Below are positions 33,547 to 44,883 of a stretch of 64,000 bases of DNA, piece by piece. Under the pieces are notes generated by a model. The model worked only from the letters and a program-made list of their open reading frames with translations, was not told where the DNA came from and did no database searches. Origin of the DNA: Dysidea avara (lineage: Eukaryota; Porifera; Demospongiae; Dictyoceratida; Dysideidae); assembly GCF_963678975.1 (NCBI RefSeq), contig NC_089285.1, forward strand, positions 9,348,694-9,412,693, written 5' to 3'. The stretch's first letter is position 1; every line of letters starts with the position of its first letter. The translations under genes and the position numbers were made by a program.

Positions 33547-34201
33547 TTGGCATTGATAAAGGAGAGGCTTTACCATGACTACCGGTTGACTGCAATTGGC
33601 TACCGGTTGACTGCAGTTGACTACCGGTTGACTGCAGTTGACTACCGGTTGACTGCAGTTGACTTCCACCTAAAACACAACTATCAGTACATGTGATGTA
33701 TAGGATGTAGACTTACTTGGCATTGATAAAGTAGAGGCTTTACCATGACTACCGGTTGACTGCAATTGGCTACCGGTTGACTGCAATCGACTTCCACCTA
33801 AAACACAACTATCAGTACATGTGATGTATAGGATGTAGACTTACTTGGCATTGATAAAGTAGAGGCTTTACCGTGACTACCGGTGACTGCAATCGACTTC
33901 CACCTAAAACACAACTATCAGTACATGTGATGTATAGGATGTAGACTTACTTGGCATTGATAAAGTATAGGCTTTACCTTGACTACCGGTTGACTGCAGT
34001 TGACTACTGGTTGACTGCAATTGACTACCAGTTGATTGCAGTTGACTTCCACCTAAAACACAACTATCAGTACATGTGATGTATAGGATGTAGACTTACT
34101 TGGCATTGATAAAGGAGAGGCTTTACCTTGACTACCGGTTGACTGCAATTGACTACCGGTTGACTGCAATTGACTACCAGTTGACTGCAGTTGACTTCCA
34201 C
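33547..34201 (-). CDS. Five tandem phase-1 exons encoding GSQLQST repeats
   Basis: Minus-strand exons 34201-34100 (102 nt), 34052-33951 (102), 33903-33845 (59), 33797-33717 (81) and 33669-33547 (123) are tandem copies. Each follows ttgtgttttag| and ends atgcca|a with the donor gtaagt. Introns are nearly identical and about 47 bp long. Each exon starts and ends in phase 1, so copies can be joined in any number; the product repeats GSQLQSTGSQLQSTGSQ and then GKASPLSMPS. Exons differ in the number of inner 18-bp units (gtcaactgcagtcaaccg-like). The 59-nt copy has lost one base (ccggtgactg for ccggttgactg) and would shift the frame unless skipped. The upstream exon or exons are not identified. 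Confidence 0.65.
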
Positions 34202-34278
34202 CTAAAACATCATCACCAGGCTCTGTGGCACTACACATTGACAGAGTAGCACATCTGTCTATAATATGAAGAAAATAT

Positions 34279-34470
34279 ATGCAAGGTAGAATTGATCAGA
34301 AGATTCAAGAAATAGAGCAAAAACATGGCATACAAACTCGTTGGTTGGACGACTGTCCTGAGTACATTGCCACTAAGAGTGTGATTCAGTCCAAGGAAAA
34401 CCAAAAACTTAAGTTGAAGATGCGAGATCAAGCCAAAGAGAGATGGGCTGTTTCCCATATTATGGCATAA
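34279..34470 (+). CDS. Possible KDZ-associated coiled-coil exon
   Basis: Reads GRIDQKIQEIEQKHGIQTRW, LDDCPEYIATK and KLKMRDQAKERWAV. The 'I..iE..h.I..RW....peY' wording resembles the C-terminal coil that follows the transposase core in KDZ proteins. It stands alone with no splice partner found; overlapping minus-strand frames are likely shadows. It is about 27 kb from the KDZ pseudogene at 1.3-6.9 kb, so it would be another copy. Confidence 0.3.
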   Translation: MQGRIDQKIQEIEQKHGIQTRWLDDCPEYIATKSVIQSKENQKLKLKMRDQAKERWAVSHIMA

Positions 34471-34689
34471 AACGTACGGTATATATTCCGTATAATTTGT
34501 GTGAAGCGGGTGGTCTATAATCTTCGTTTGGTGGATTCTAGGCCTGCACTCATAACTGATTGATTAACCGATTAATTGGGAGATAATTTACTTTTGATAC
34601 AAAACCACTGAATGACAAAAAGCCTTGTTTGCACCACGCAGACTAAAACAGTAACATTTGCTATATATACAGTTGTAATAATTTAATCA

Positions 34690-35085
34690 AGAAATGCACT
34701 TGACACATTTACACTTTCGTAATGTTCTCTTGTAATCTTGGTGTAGTGGATAAAGGTTTTCGTGAAGAAAAATTAACCGTTCCACATACTGTGGTGTTAA
34801 GCAAGATCTTTTTTTGAGAAATGACGTTTCCACTAATGCTAAATAGGCTTTCTGATGGTACTGATGTTGCCACAATGCAGAGAGTTTTCCTAGCTAATTT
34901 ACAAAGTGTAGGATAAATAGATTTATGGTCTCTCCACCAGTGTAGAGGTTTGCCATCTAGATCAATCTGTGGCTCAATCCTATACTTAGCAACTTCAGCA
35001 CAAGTCTGTTCATTTATTGACATAATTGTACTCCTGTCAGAGCCATTGCTACCAAATTTTTTACCTAGCACTTTTTTCAATGGAT
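34690..35085 (-). pseudogene. hAT transposase C-terminal dimerisation domain, frameshifted
   Basis: Minus strand: EVAKYRIEPQIDLDGKPLHW, WRDHKSIYPTLCKLARKTLC, IVATSVPSESLFSISGNVIS, then a frameshift near 34815 and SCLTPQYVERLIFLHENLYP. This is the hATC block (WW...yP.L..lA...L...aTSvPSE..FS..G..). SER is SES here. Only this last part of a transposase is present. Confidence 0.75.
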
Positions 35086-35345
35086 GTAGACTACACAGGT
35101 GGCGTTCAATTGAATTATAACACTGTCTCAGTTTTGGTACATGGTTTGTTGCAGGGGGTACATGCGACAAATTACGATAATTTGCATCAATGATTAATAA
35201 TATTGTTGGTTACCAAACCTCTTTTGAGATACTTCAACAAAAGCAACATAATTGTCATTTGAAAGTTGGTAACCAGAAATGGCTTCTAATGCCTCCCCTT
35301 TCAACTTAGGCTTCAAGTAATTTAGTTTATTGATAGGAGCAATTC
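35085..35345 (-). pseudogene. BEL/Pao-type gag (DUF1759) fragment
   Basis: Minus strand: INKLNYLKPKLKGEALEAIS, GYQLSNDNYVAFVEVSQKRF, a frameshift at the tat/taa near 35195, then IIDANYRNLSHVPPATNHVP and RQCYNSIERHLCSLHPL. The 'YL...L.GeA...I.G..l...NY..a...l..RFG' wording is the DUF1759 gag region of BEL/Pao LTR retrotransposons. No protease, RT or LTR is visible nearby. Its last part runs in one continuous reading frame into the hAT C-terminal block. Confidence 0.6.
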
Positions 35346-35539
35346 TCTTTCAGAAAAGATTGGAGTCTCCTCTTCCTAAAACATTATATCACCAAGATTT
35401 ACCTTTAAATACACTCACTTTTACTCGTTTCATTGAGGGCTGGAGGACTGCCTCTTCATCTGACTTGATAAGCTTTCATTTAAAGTTATATCTTAAAGTA
35501 ATTTTGCAAGTTGCTAGAAAAATTTTAAAAGTCCACTGA

Positions 35540-38500
35540 AAAGAAAAATTCACTGCCATTTTATTGAATACAAGGGTAGATTATATCAAGCAATGCACAA
35601 AAAAACCTATTAAATAATTCAATTATGTTGTTATACCAAGATATCCACTATAGTAGCTACATGTATGTTTGTGTTGATCTGAACTTCCTAAAGCGGAAAA
35701 GACATTGTAAATTAGATCAACTAGTGGGTAGACAGTTGTCTGGAAATAAAGAAGAAAAACAGGAAGAAGACACAGCTGAGTTGTAATAATGCGGCGTTTA
35801 TACCGTGCGTCACTAGTCGTAGCTAGCAGAGCCGCTGTGCTCGGTCAAATTTTGTGGCTGGCCACGCAAAGTCGAAAACTCCAGTGAACAATGATAACAT
35901 CATGTAAGTATTGTACTGAGGTGTTAGCTGACTGTATTGCAAATGTAATTTCAATGTCGGCATCGGTTTCTCACCGAGTTCAAGTTTCTAACCTAAGTAT
36001 GTTGGGCTCTTGCTGTACTAGTTCCAATGATATTGATCAGTTCAAACAAAAACTAGCAATTATTTAATTGTATGTATGTTGTGACCTGTGCACTATACTC
36101 TAATAGAGGTCTGCACAGTATTACCAATAATAATAATAATAATAGTTGTACACCGAGCGGAAAGCAGTCTAGAAAAGCATGCACATGTTTTATGAAAAAG
36201 ATATATTATGGTATTATTACACCTAATCCTGTTTTTCTAGCACTGAGCCAGGGGTATGAGAATGCGTTCTATAGTGCTGCACCATACTGTGGTTTGCAGA
36301 CTTTCCAACCTTGGAAATGTTTTGTGCGGGTGAATTAACCCTCAGCTACCTGTAACTATAGCCACGTGTATGCAGAGCCCACAGTCATGAGGGCTGAAAA
36401 CAAGTATTCATACACAAATTGGTTGTCAAAGTGCATTGCCCCTAGCTAAACCTATACGCTGCTGTTATCTGCAGCTTATTTACTACTGCATGACTGAGCT
36501 ACAATCATTTTACCCATCTGCTATCCTCCGCGACGATCCCGTTCCATATCATGTGATGCAAAAGTCTGAATCATCTTTTAACTCAACAGGTAGTAGTCCT
36601 TTTATGCTTATGCTTTACACAATGAATCGTCTTTTATCTCCTCAACAGATAGTATCCCTTTTATGCAATGCACTCTGGAGACTCTATTAAGACTCATAAC
36701 TGTACTTTCTCAATCAATGCCTCCCAAATTTAGTGCTCATACGTTATAATATCATTATATCAACTCAGAATAGTAGAATAATCATCTGTGAACTAATGTT
36801 GATCCAATGAAATGGTTGAATATCATCGCCAATAAACTCCCGCCATCAGCATACTATTTTAAAATCCTCACGTGATTTAATTTAAACCCACAATCATATT
36901 AATTGTGTCTCACGTGATGCCAATTCAGATCCTGATTGTGTAAGTGAAACCATTAGCGATTTCTGGCTGGAAATTATTTTTATGCGGGTGATGAATACAT
37001 TTATGCGGGTGAGCAGGTGAAAAGCCTTAAATGCGGTGCAGGTGAGTTGGAAGGTCTGGGTTTGTCACTTCAGGCATTTGCATATATAGGAAAAAGGAGA
37101 TGAGACAAATGCTATATCGGGCCAGAGAGTTAAAGTGTGTATGTTGTCTGCCCCTTTGAAGTTCAGCTCCACTCCTAGGGATTATGTACACAAGACCCTT
37201 TGTGAGAAAGATTTTTACATTTTTGTTTGACACCAACTGTGTGGTGTATGCTGTAAAGTTGCCGTACTTGGAACTGTTTGACTGGCTAACATCAGTACTA
37301 TCATTGTGTGGCTGTTACAATAAACTACTATATGAAGTGAAGAAATGTTTGCAACAAATCACCACCTGAGAATTAATTTTAAACCCATGACAACATTGAG
37401 TGACTGTTGTTAATGAATTACATAGATTCAAAGTCTAACTATTACTTAGCATTGTTATGTCCTATATATATTGTGTTATTTCTGTTTTGTAGAAGTCCAT
37501 CGCTGGCATATAGATTCAATCAGATAACACTGATGGTGTTCTGTTGTGTTGTCAGCGAGATTCTACCATCTTGACTATAGTTGGATGATTTCAGAGGATT
37601 TCACTGTTGCCTCCTCCTGCTGTTGTGCTAATGAATGTATTACATACAAGTTAGGTGAGAATCATCATTTTAGGTTACGTACGTATTTGATATTTATAAG
37701 CCTATCTATATTGTGCAGGATACAAAGATTGTTTTGGAAAGATTTTGGACTGAGGGTTAGTTCTCTGTTATATGTAATGGACTTTACCTGTTACATATTT
37801 ACATACTCAGGTTGAATACATGTTGTGATGTAGTCTTGGAAACTTGCTATTGAGATGTTAATCAGGTGGTTCGTTGCTTGCAATTTAGTGTTGTATTCTG
37901 AGGCTATGTTTAGTATGCTATTTCAGAACCATCAGTTTGTTGGAGTAGGTGTAGCTACAGCTGTAACACAGGTTAGTTGGAGACTTGTTTTCTGACACTT
38001 ATTGTTTACATTATTGTAGGTATCTACATATATTAGGTTACCTACATCATAAGGTATGTTTTATTGTATTTGTTTCAGTTATTCATATTATAATTTCCCA
38101 TAGTTGCAACGTGACCGATATGAATTCCTTTACCTGCTAGTGTGTATTCTGGTTACATGACATTATTTTAACTCCATTTTGAAGTTGTGCGGGAACGACA
38201 GGAACAATTGGATTTTGTGCTATATATCAATATATTTAATGGTACGTGTGTATAATAAAGCTATTATATTTGCTTGACTTAAATGTCCATAATAGTTGCT
38301 TTCAAGAAACATGATTTACTGCATGAAGATCTCACCTGTCTATAAAGATTTTGGTAAGCTGTTATGCTTACATCTGTTGTTACTACATGTTGTGCCATAC
38401 AGCAGCTTGAAACAAATAACATGCGGATACGGTACCAGTCACTGTTGAAGTCACCCATTGGTGGTGGAGTAACCAGCTTGTACTGAAACTATTGTAAGTT

Positions 38501-38830
38501 TTTGTGGTCAAACTGTTTTGTACTTGGTAAATGCAACTATTGATAGGAGGAATGTAGAAAATGTGCAAGTAAAGTGCGGTTGGTGATAACTCCACCCCTT
38601 CCAGTCCTGCATAATGGATGAAGATGTATAAAGCACCATACCATACACGGTATGTGAATAAATTCATGCATATAACAATTATTTATCCTTTTGCATTTGC
38701 AGGTTTTACCGTTAAAGAAAACCGAGCAATCTAATGACTGAACTGCATGCAGTTTGCAACTACTGTACAGATGTATTTTATTTTCATTTATTAATGTATG
38801 TACCATGAAACCACCTAACTTCAAAGCCAA
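35540..38830. other. 3.3 kb without a recognised gene
   Basis: An (aat)n tract lies at 36126-36145. tttatgcgggtga is repeated at 36979 and 37001. Short ORFs (36436-36690, 37546-37815, 38383-38830) have no recognised motifs, and several overlap on opposite strands. Donor- and acceptor-like sites are present but do not enclose convincing coding sequence. It could hold UTR or intron sequence of an unseen gene. Confidence 0.35.
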
Positions 38831-38840
38831 ATTCTTATAA

Positions 38841-41800
38841 ACCCTGGCTGGCCATGGTACATTTAAGTTAAACCATTAGTCCAGTCGGTGGTCTCATAGA
38901 CTCAATACATTAACCTAGTAATCTCAAGTACTATGAAGTTTTTTTACAGATTTGTGTTCCCAGGTGGTTCTAGAACAAATTCAGCTTGGTTGCCCAAGTG
39001 GCAACTTTGGGCAACTCTGGAAAATTGTGAAAATTTAAAATGGCCGATATGACTATGACCGGCTCCAACAGAAAAACTTTTTTTGTGTAATATGTCTAAT
39101 ATAGGGTTATTGGGGGTGCAGAATTCATTTCTGGTGTTAACTTTTGAATCTGAGGTGTAGAACATAGTGAAAATTTAAAATGGCCACCGCAGAAACAATT
39201 CACTACAAAAATTAATGCACGATGCTTTTAGCATACGGTTAGCTATGGTTTTTGTAGATATTTTCTCATGTCATTTTTTCCACCATAGCATTATATACAA
39301 AAATTTAGAATGATTGGTTGAGATTACTATACTATAAAACAAAGCTAAGTAGCTAGAGCATGTCTAATTCAAAATCCTCTTCAGCAATTATGCAGTTTTC
39401 ATCATGAACATCACCAGACTCTCCTTCCTCTTCATCTTCGATCGCAGTGTCACTTTCAAAATAGTCATCATCTGCCTCATTTTCATCTTCTTCACTGCTT
39501 GTTCCAGGTCTCACAGAGTGTGGATTACAGCAGTCTTCTCCACCAGAGCAATTGCAATAGGAAGTGCATGGTACATGCTTTTTGTGACAGCTGCAAGCTT
39601 CAGAACTGCATCGCTTGCCTTGTGCCTTGCAGCTACACTTTATTAAGTCAATTAGTTCAGGTGGAGCTGGAGCACCTGGAGCAATTGCAGGAATCGGAAT
39701 ATCATTTTGGATAATCCATCCAAAGTGGGTAATGTCTGATGACTGGTCAGGTGGTGCCTGCTGGTCTGCTGCTTTCCATAGCATTACCTGTAGATGTGCC
39801 CGCAAAACATGCAGCAAGAGGTTGGCAGATGTTGGAGGTAAAGCCATGATTTTTGTGGCTTTCTTCTTCTTAGTAAATAGTTTGAAACGAGCATTTTCCA
39901 TTGAGGTCCCGCTAGGCTGACGATAAAGAGCACAGAAAAATTGTTGAGCCGCTTCCATCAAATCAGTGTGGGTGGCGTCTACCTCACCAAGTTCATGGGC
40001 TAAACCTGGGAAGTTTCCAGTAAGCAGGGTGTTAAGTGCACTGATTTTACCCTTGCCATATGGGTACGATACTGTGTCACATCCACTTAGGGCATGCATA
40101 CCAAGGAGCTGAAAGCATTTTTCGCCCAAGTCAGCACAAGTAGCATTAATGTCCAGCACTGTCCCATCCCATCTTTCCATCTGTACCTTACATTGCAGTC
40201 CAGCTCGATGCACCCAATAGACCAATAAAACAAAGACATCAGTGTCATCACTAAGAACACGAATCACACTCTTGCCATGGCTAGCAGCCTGTATGACATA
40301 CGAAACCATTGTGACATCAGCTTCATCATGACTAAAGGCACCATCATCCCTAGTTTCCATTGTCACATTGTTATCCATGCTGAAGGTGCACAACACACTT
40401 GCCAACCGTCGCTTGTTGTTCTTGCTTTTGAGAATTGCATCTCTTTTGGGAAGGGGACTAGTGATGGAGAGCTCGTAGTCAACTACCACCTCCCCAGCAC
40501 GCCGCATTCTCTCATGATCTTTGGCAGAAGTGTCATTGTATTTGTCAAATACAATGATTTTCTCAGTAGCATCTGGATAACGACTAATCTTACTTTGAAT
40601 GCAAGCAATCAAATTAGACAGATTACCACCATGTGGCCACACAGTGTGATAAAATAGCTGCGAAACATCCACTACAACAGTTTCAGGAGTTACTGGTAAG
40701 ACATCAAGCACTCCAAGACGTTTAACTAGAGCAGACTTGTTGGCTTTGCGGAGACAACTGTGTTCATCTAGAAGTGATGAAGGAACTGAACATAGCTCAT
40801 ATGTAAAAAGGTGCTCAAGCTTTATCTGTCGCTGCTGGCCAATCATCAATAGCCGAAGAAACATGCTTTCCAAGTCAATAACTGGCCTCACCTTGCTGCC
40901 TTTTGCTTGTTTCTTAATAATCGACATTGTCTTTATAGGACTAGAAATAGGATTGTGGAAGCCTTCTGGGAGAGTGGCGATGTATGCCTGCTCCATTTTC
41001 TCTCCGATGAAAAAAGAGTCCATCACATTCACATCAGTAGGTGCTACTTGGCCTGTTATAGGATTGTACAAATGAATTTTGCTGTCTTCTAGAGGATGAG
41101 GGTACTTCTCTACTTCTGCTGCAATCATACTTCGATCTTCTGCATCCAAAAGACGTCGATGTTTCTGCTCCTCCTTGTGCTGCTTCTGCTTAAATTCTTG
41201 TGTATGAGAGGAGTACATAGTGTCCACAGCCTGTGATACATGAACAGTAATGGGGAAGGCATCGATCCACTCTGAAATTAACTCTGGAGACAGAGTCATG
41301 CCTCTGAGAGAACCTTTTCCCATCTTGATGGCCGTCTGTTCTCCAAATTGATCAGCAGAGACAGCATTCCAGTAACCTGCATGATGTCGACAAACAAGAT
41401 CCACCTTGCCCTCAGTATCTAAAGCACGCATTTCGAGAAGGTACTGAGTGAGATAGCGAGCATATTGGACATGGCCAGCAAGAAAGAAATATTTCATCAT
41501 GCGTTCCAGTGTCACTTGTTTCAAGTGCACATTGCCCTCTCTCTCTGCTCTCTCAAATTGGTGGACAAGAAGTGTCGGAAGAAGAAAGTTGTAGACCCAG
41601 TGACGTCCTGTTGGATGGAGGCAAGCAGTCTCCAAATACTTCTCAATCTGTTCTAGTGTCTTTGGTCCAGTTGACAGGAATCGTTTCAGTAGTGCGGCTG
41701 ACACTCCACGGAAAGCTCGCATGGCTTTCACCCAAGACTTTCCATTGAAGATACCTGCCAAAAAAGTCACCAGTAATAGTACTAATATCAATTTACATCA

Positions 41801-44498
41801 ACACCTTTTAAACTTACCAGTTAGCCCTCCATATGCTGCAGCAACGTACACTTCAACACCTGAACTCTTCATGAGCTTTCCAATACAGCCAATGAAGGAC
41901 TGCATGATATGCATACCACCAGGATGGACTATCACATTGTGGAACAAGCTTGGTTGATTCCAGCATACCTGTTTTGTAACTGCAAAAAGCTGCATGTCCA
42001 TGGTAAGGTGAATGTGTTTCATCCCCATATCAGTAAGAGATTTTTGCATGTAAGTCAGAGTTGTGAGGATGGTATCTGGGTGAGACGGTGGGGCATCAAT
42101 GAGAGGGCCAAACATGTAGGTGGTAGCTGGTTTGAGGTCACCCTGGGTCCTAGAAAGCTGATTATTAAAGCCATTCCACTCTATTGCTTCACTTCCATTG
42201 CTCAGACTGTTCAGCCAAAGAACATCAGCTTCTTGAGCTGCCACCAAGCTCGTATGCCGAGCACGTACATCAGCATATGGAATTCCAATTTGCATCTTGT
42301 GTGTGAGCATTGCTGGAGGCTTCACCTGCTTTGGACCAGCATAATGGATTAGTGGTATAGCCCTGTTTTTGCCTACAGATTTGGCCTGCTGCATTGTGAG
42401 TCGAGGAAACTCAAGAGCACTGATGCCTGGTTTTATGCTGCCATTGTGAGGATGCATTTGAAACTCTGTAGCCATGGCATGAGTTTCACGACGACCATTT
42501 GGGGTTGACACTAGCAAATCGAAGTTATCGTACCATCCAAATATACTACCAACTGTTTCAGTGAGACCCATCATTTGATGTAATGTAGTAGCATTCTCCT
42601 CTACGTACTTAGCTGCTGACTTGCGAAACCGTAAAACCTCATCATATGGAACTATGTAGCCATGATCATGCAATATGTCAATTAAATCTCTGCTGCCAAA
42701 CTTATGATGAAGCTGAATTGCTAAGCCTAAAGCTGTTTGGTTGCGTGCACTAGTAATACAATGCTGTATGGATTGTGATAAACTCAAGGACTTCTTAGTG
42801 ACATCACCGTTTGAGACCAGTTTTGAAATAATCCGTAGCAAGGTGACACTGGTGTGCTGCTTTGCTTTGTCATGGGTAAAATCACCGACATCATAGCTTT
42901 TGCTGCTACTTACAATGCTATGCGACTCAGATTTAATTTTTCTCACTAAATCATCTTCCTTCTCCTCATCAACAGAATTAACATAAGTAAGTTTAAACAT
43001 CTTACTTACATATTCCCGGAATCCAACAATCGATGCACAACCCTCAATGTTAAGTACAACCACATCACTGCCTAAAGAAGTTACTAACTTAGTAAACAAC
43101 TGTTTTCTTTCTAGCTGACCACCATAACTAAGATATTTGTCATACAGCTCAACTGATGACCAAGTACAGTGTTTTTGATTGGCGTACATCTCATTAGCAA
43201 GCAACTTCATGGCTTCATCATCATACAAAATAACATCAATAGAATTATTCAAAGGTTTTCTGAACTCATTGTAGCATCGAAGGTGATACTGAGCTTCAAC
43301 AGCAGCTAAATCATATGCACCATGACAGCGTATAGCAACTTCCCGACCCCACTCATCATTTCGGTCACCACAATACTGAAGTACGGCATCTTTGAAAGGT
43401 GCAGCATCCTTGATACCCCTTCTTTCACACTGAACTACTTTCTCCCACCTATCAGGATGCTTAGGGTTTATAGGTTCACACACTTTAGCACAAAATAAAC
43501 AGTGATTTTTGAACTGAAAATCACCTACTTGTGATCTTCTAACCCTAGCTGTTGGAGCCTCTGTGATGTCAGCTTCCGAAGCCTTCCTCTTCCTTGACAC
43601 AAGTTTCTTTATATGATCCTTTGATGTATACGAACAATAACAGTTCTTATGGAGTTCAACTGATGCTTGTTCTCCATGAGAATTTAGAATGCTCTGCAAT
43701 TTGTTATGAAGCTCCTGGTCACCACGCTCCACTGCACACTCTATCAGCTTCTTCACTGCTTTTTGTTTGAAAGTGCTAAATTGCCCAGACTTACTACAGA
43801 TTGGAAGAAAGCACTTTTGATCACCCAATGTAGCCATCGGAAGCAAAAGAAATGTGAAAATTGTTGCAGAAATATGTATTGCAGGATGTCAAACACCTAA
43901 AAAACAATTTTTTTAAAGTTGAAAGTAAAGTTTACAAAAATGAAACAGAAAAACGTACTGCATTAATTAGAAAACCAGCCAAATGCATCAAATCTACACT
44001 TACTCTACTCCTGATCCAATATCAAACCTTGTAGATTATCATACAACCAAAACTTAAGTCTGAAAACGAGTGGTAGCTACTCTTCTGCTCCCTTTTAAAA
44101 ATTAATATAGAACGTCCGTTACCATGGCAACCAATTACGTAATTTGTTTTTTGACCTCAAATTAGTATCATCTTGTGCAGAAAAATGTGCTGAATTCAAT
44201 GGTGCCAAAATTACTTTGATTGTATAAAATCCCGAAGAGTTATGAACACTAGCTCATATGTAAATTTATGACTTCCTGCATATAAATTTTCGCCAATTTT
44301 CTAGAGTTGCCCAAAGTTGCCACTTGGGCAACCAAGCTGAATCTGTTCTAGAACCACCTTGGAACATAAATCAGAAAAAAAACTTCATAGTTCTTGAGAT
44401 TACTAGGTTCACAAAATTTCGACTAGACTACATGGCTGGCTATGGTACATTTAAAATAAACCATGGCTGAACATGATACATTTAAATGTACCATGGCC
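38841..44498 (-). mobile_element. Academ-type DNA transposon, apparently intact (about 5.65 kb)
   Basis: A single large transposase gene on the minus strand sits between inverted termini. The inner 100 bp match closely: cctagtaatctcaagtacta (38912 on) to ttgcccaagtggcaactttg (to 39012), against the inverse at 44290-44410. The outer parts carry ggccatggtacatttaa-type palindromes at both ends (38850 and 44498) but are rearranged, so the exact ends and target duplication are not resolved. The content (nuclease of XPG type plus cysteine clusters) points to the Academ superfamily, AcademX branch; I base that on domain content only. Confidence 0.65.
39353..43837 (-). CDS. Academ-like transposase with XPG/FEN1-like nuclease and CXC cluster (about 1,473 aa)
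   Basis: Exons 43837-41818 and 41754-39353 are joined by a 63-bp intron with gtaagt and ttggcag, in phase (GGLTG then IFNGKSW). The chosen start is MATLGDQKCFLP. The N-terminus has cysteine pairs (KNCYCSYTS; NHCLFCAKVCEPINPKHPDR). From about residue 1033 an XPG-like nuclease follows: VVVDVSQLFYH (D1036), IIVFDKYND, HDEADVTMVSYVI (1150-1161), RVLSDDTDVFVLL (1172-1184) and HALSGCDTVSYPYGKGKISA (1228-1247, like the helix-two-turn-helix). All the expected acidic residues are present. Near residue 1365-1410 a CXC/tesmin-like stretch appears (CSCKAQGKRCSSEACSCHKK, then CTSYCNC), and the tail is very acidic. No stop or frameshift was seen in 1,473 codons. The + strand ORFs here are shadows. In the cell it would act on transposon ends in the nucleus (inference). 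Confidence 0.75.
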
Positions 44499-44883
44499 TT
44501 GATATATCTGATGAGGTAACGTTGTTTGTTTTTATAAGAATCCTGGCAGTATTCGATTGTGGGAGTTTATTATTACTCGCGTGATGAATACCATGAACCT
44601 GATTTTGCATTCTACAGCACTCATACGAAGGCGATTCGACACCCTTACCACCCTATGAGTTGACAGACGGAAGTTTAAGGTGAGAACTAGTGTCATGGTT
44701 AATTTACAATCGCGTGTTTGATTACGTACCACGCCCACTTTTCGTATATCACGAGGTAACCACTCTACAGCGAAGCTTACCCCTCTGGATGTTTAGAAAA
44801 CATTGTAAACAGTGGTTAAACGATGTAGCAACTTTGAAACACTTGTTAAATCGCAAAATTGAGTATTTCCGTGATATTCATAG

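Noticed and set aside
33472-33669. Frame reading NCSQPVV repeats
   Set aside because: It runs through the donor of the repeat exon; the GSQLQST frame is the one that joins all exons in phase.
36072-36338. ORF of 88 codons with an Asn run
   Set aside because: The Asn run is the (aat)n microsatellite; nothing else supports a gene.
39404-42352. Many + strand ORFs of 60-147 codons
   Set aside because: They lie opposite the Academ-like transposase, show no motifs, and follow from its codon usage.
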